Assembly: GCA_039619475.1 (NCBI GenBank)
Contig: CM077116.1
Location: 99,121,164-99,185,163 of the forward strand
Origin: Icerya purchasi
Lineage: Eukaryota; Arthropoda; Insecta; Hemiptera; Monophlebidae
DNA length: 64,000 nucleotides
Direction of reading: 5' to 3'
Position 1 is the first letter of the stretch; each line of letters begins with the position of its first letter. Positions 62,601-64,000 of the stretch are shown here, piece by piece. The notes below the pieces were generated by a model that ran no database searches, was not told where the DNA came from, and was given only the letters and a program-made list of their open reading frames with translations. The position numbers were made by a program, and so were the translations under genes.

Positions 62601-64000
62601 GTAGGATTAATTATGGGTTATTAATTATTGTTGATAATGTTCAAAGTATTTCGATCGATCGAAAATTACCTGTAAAAATACTTTTCGCGTTCTAAACGTA
62701 GGAGCTAATAATTTTAATATGGATTATGCAAATTTATAATGAATATATTATTATAGTTTATCATCAAAGTATGTGTACTATGTGTTATTAAAGAGTTACC
62801 ATTACACATTAATGTCGACAATATTACAAAAAAAGTGAAATGTTAAACTCAGTAGAATATTAGGTGTTACAAAAATAAAAAAAGTTCGATATATAAATAC
62901 GAATTGTATTTGCAGCGCAATTTATTTAAATTCTGAATTATTACTTTTATTTTGTTACTTCTCTGAATAGAGAATTTTTGTAATATTTCTTGGTCGATCG
63001 TAGAGTGGAGCCATCACATACTTATAACCCGCTAATTATGCGGCGTGTATTAGATCATACATCGGTCAGTGTTTTCGTAGTTATGTCTCCATCGAGAGAA
63101 TATATTTAATTTTTGTTTGATCTATTTTGTGTTTATCGCGTGTGTGCTTTTGTATGCTTTTTTTCGATACAGTCACCATTTGTCAAATACGGAAGCCGAT
63201 GGATGATCTGCAGACAAAATTTTATTACAATTATTTCATGCTGGTTAGTTCAATGAACTATATTACAAGTGAATAAGTCTCCTAAGATTAATCCCTTAGG
63301 GTTAAATGTTAAATAATGAAATCAGTTGATAATTTTATTAGAATTTATTTATGTAAATTATTTTAAAAAAGGTTAAACTTATTAGATTTGATAGCTTGCA
63401 TTCAGTTTATTCATTATTTATCAAATTATGTTGTGTTTTTCAGTTTTTTTTGCTCACAATCAATACTTTCTCTTATTTATTGTTTCCTTTCTGTTCGTTC
63501 TTGCTATCCTTTTCAGAATTACTCTTTTTTGAATTAATTGATGCGGAATTATATTAATGAAGTTGTTTATTAGATATGTACGTTCTTGCTCATTATAGGA
63601 AGTTTTTAAAACTTTATATATTATTATTAAACATAAAAAAAGATACAATCCACTATATAATGATCAAAAACATTATGTATTTAAAAATACAATTACAATA
63701 TTTTTAGGTTAAATAAAATTTGTTGTTTTCATTTTCGTCAAATTTGGATAAAAACATCGTATAAATCAGCGTTTCTCAAACTGTGTTCGCAGCATTAAAA
63801 AACTTTGCAAAAGTATTATATAAATTTTTTTTGAAAAATCCTACAGACTGAATATTTAAAATAGATATTAAAGTAAAATAGCCTGCATAGAGTTACCTTT
63901 ACCTTGCTCTTTTAATTTCTGCGTGTAAAATAAGTAATTGCATCACGTTAGTAGATTTCTAATATTAAGGTGCATGATTTTTGTACAAGTTAGGATAAAA
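62601..64000. other. XPNPEP3 intron 4 to the window edge
   Basis: AT-rich. I searched for the next XPNPEP3 exon (an RLIKSPAEIExM-like stretch) and did not see it, so it must lie further right. Confidence 0.45.

Overview
This window looks like AT-rich nuclear DNA from an insect. Coding sequence is split by GT..AG introns, there is no operon structure, and the repeats (maT and other mariners, piggyBac, Ty3/Gypsy, Helitron/Helentron, I-clade and RTE non-LTR elements, hAT genes with TTF/DUF4371 domains) are typical arthropod families. I cannot place it below insect. A Ro60 homologue, which flies are generally reported to lack, argues mildly against Drosophila. Three host protein genes and one 5S rRNA gene sit in a large excess of mobile-element debris.

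Host genes. (1) Ro60/TROVE on the minus strand: first coding exon 7703-7861, second 970-1300, the rest off the left edge. The 6.4 kb intron between them holds a decayed Helentron and a maT mariner. (2) Endonuclease G on the plus strand, apparently complete: five exons at 20927-21148, 21306-21499, 26063-26299, 35024-35204 and 35822-35926, giving 312 codons in frame. Its introns hold a CGTACGA-rich MITE, an RTE fragment, a Helitron with a 280-bp satellite, and small inverted-repeat elements. (3) XPNPEP3 (mitochondrial Xaa-Pro aminopeptidase 3), plus strand, 5' part only: exons 55220-55250, 55523-55671, 60311-60623 and 62416-62600. The metal-binding catalytic half lies beyond the right edge. (4) A 5S rRNA gene on the minus strand at 46967-47085.

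Mobile elements, left to right: Helentron helicase-endonuclease remnant (3.9-5.2 kb); maT mariner inside a TA microsatellite (5.7-6.7 kb); SINE-like repeat (8.3 kb); hAT transposase remnant (11.5-14.9 kb) interrupted by a 2.4-kb element with inverted repeats of about 0.8 kb; tRNA-derived SINE head (14.9 kb); 588-bp piggyBac derivative (18.9-19.5 kb); MITE (22.2-22.8 kb); RTE (23.3-24.0 kb); Helitron (28.4-33.1 kb); MITE (33.2 kb); Penelope-like short repeats (38.4 and 56.8 kb); coding minisatellite (38.7 kb); Tc1/mariner fragment (40.3-40.6 kb).

The 40.6-54.3 kb block is a nested cluster. A full-length Gypsy element of the Mag type with identical LTRs (41264-46082) sits inside the N-terminal half of a hAT gene. 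The C-terminal half of a hAT gene lies at 49.7-52.8 kb and is itself split by an I-clade LINE. The two halves are in permuted order, each touching a copy of the same MITE, and the MITE target-site duplication is shared between one flank of each copy. A second I-clade LINE (53.2-54.3 kb) and a non-LTR ORF1 with a PHD finger (47.9-48.7 kb) complete it. No CRISPR array or bacterial gene was seen.
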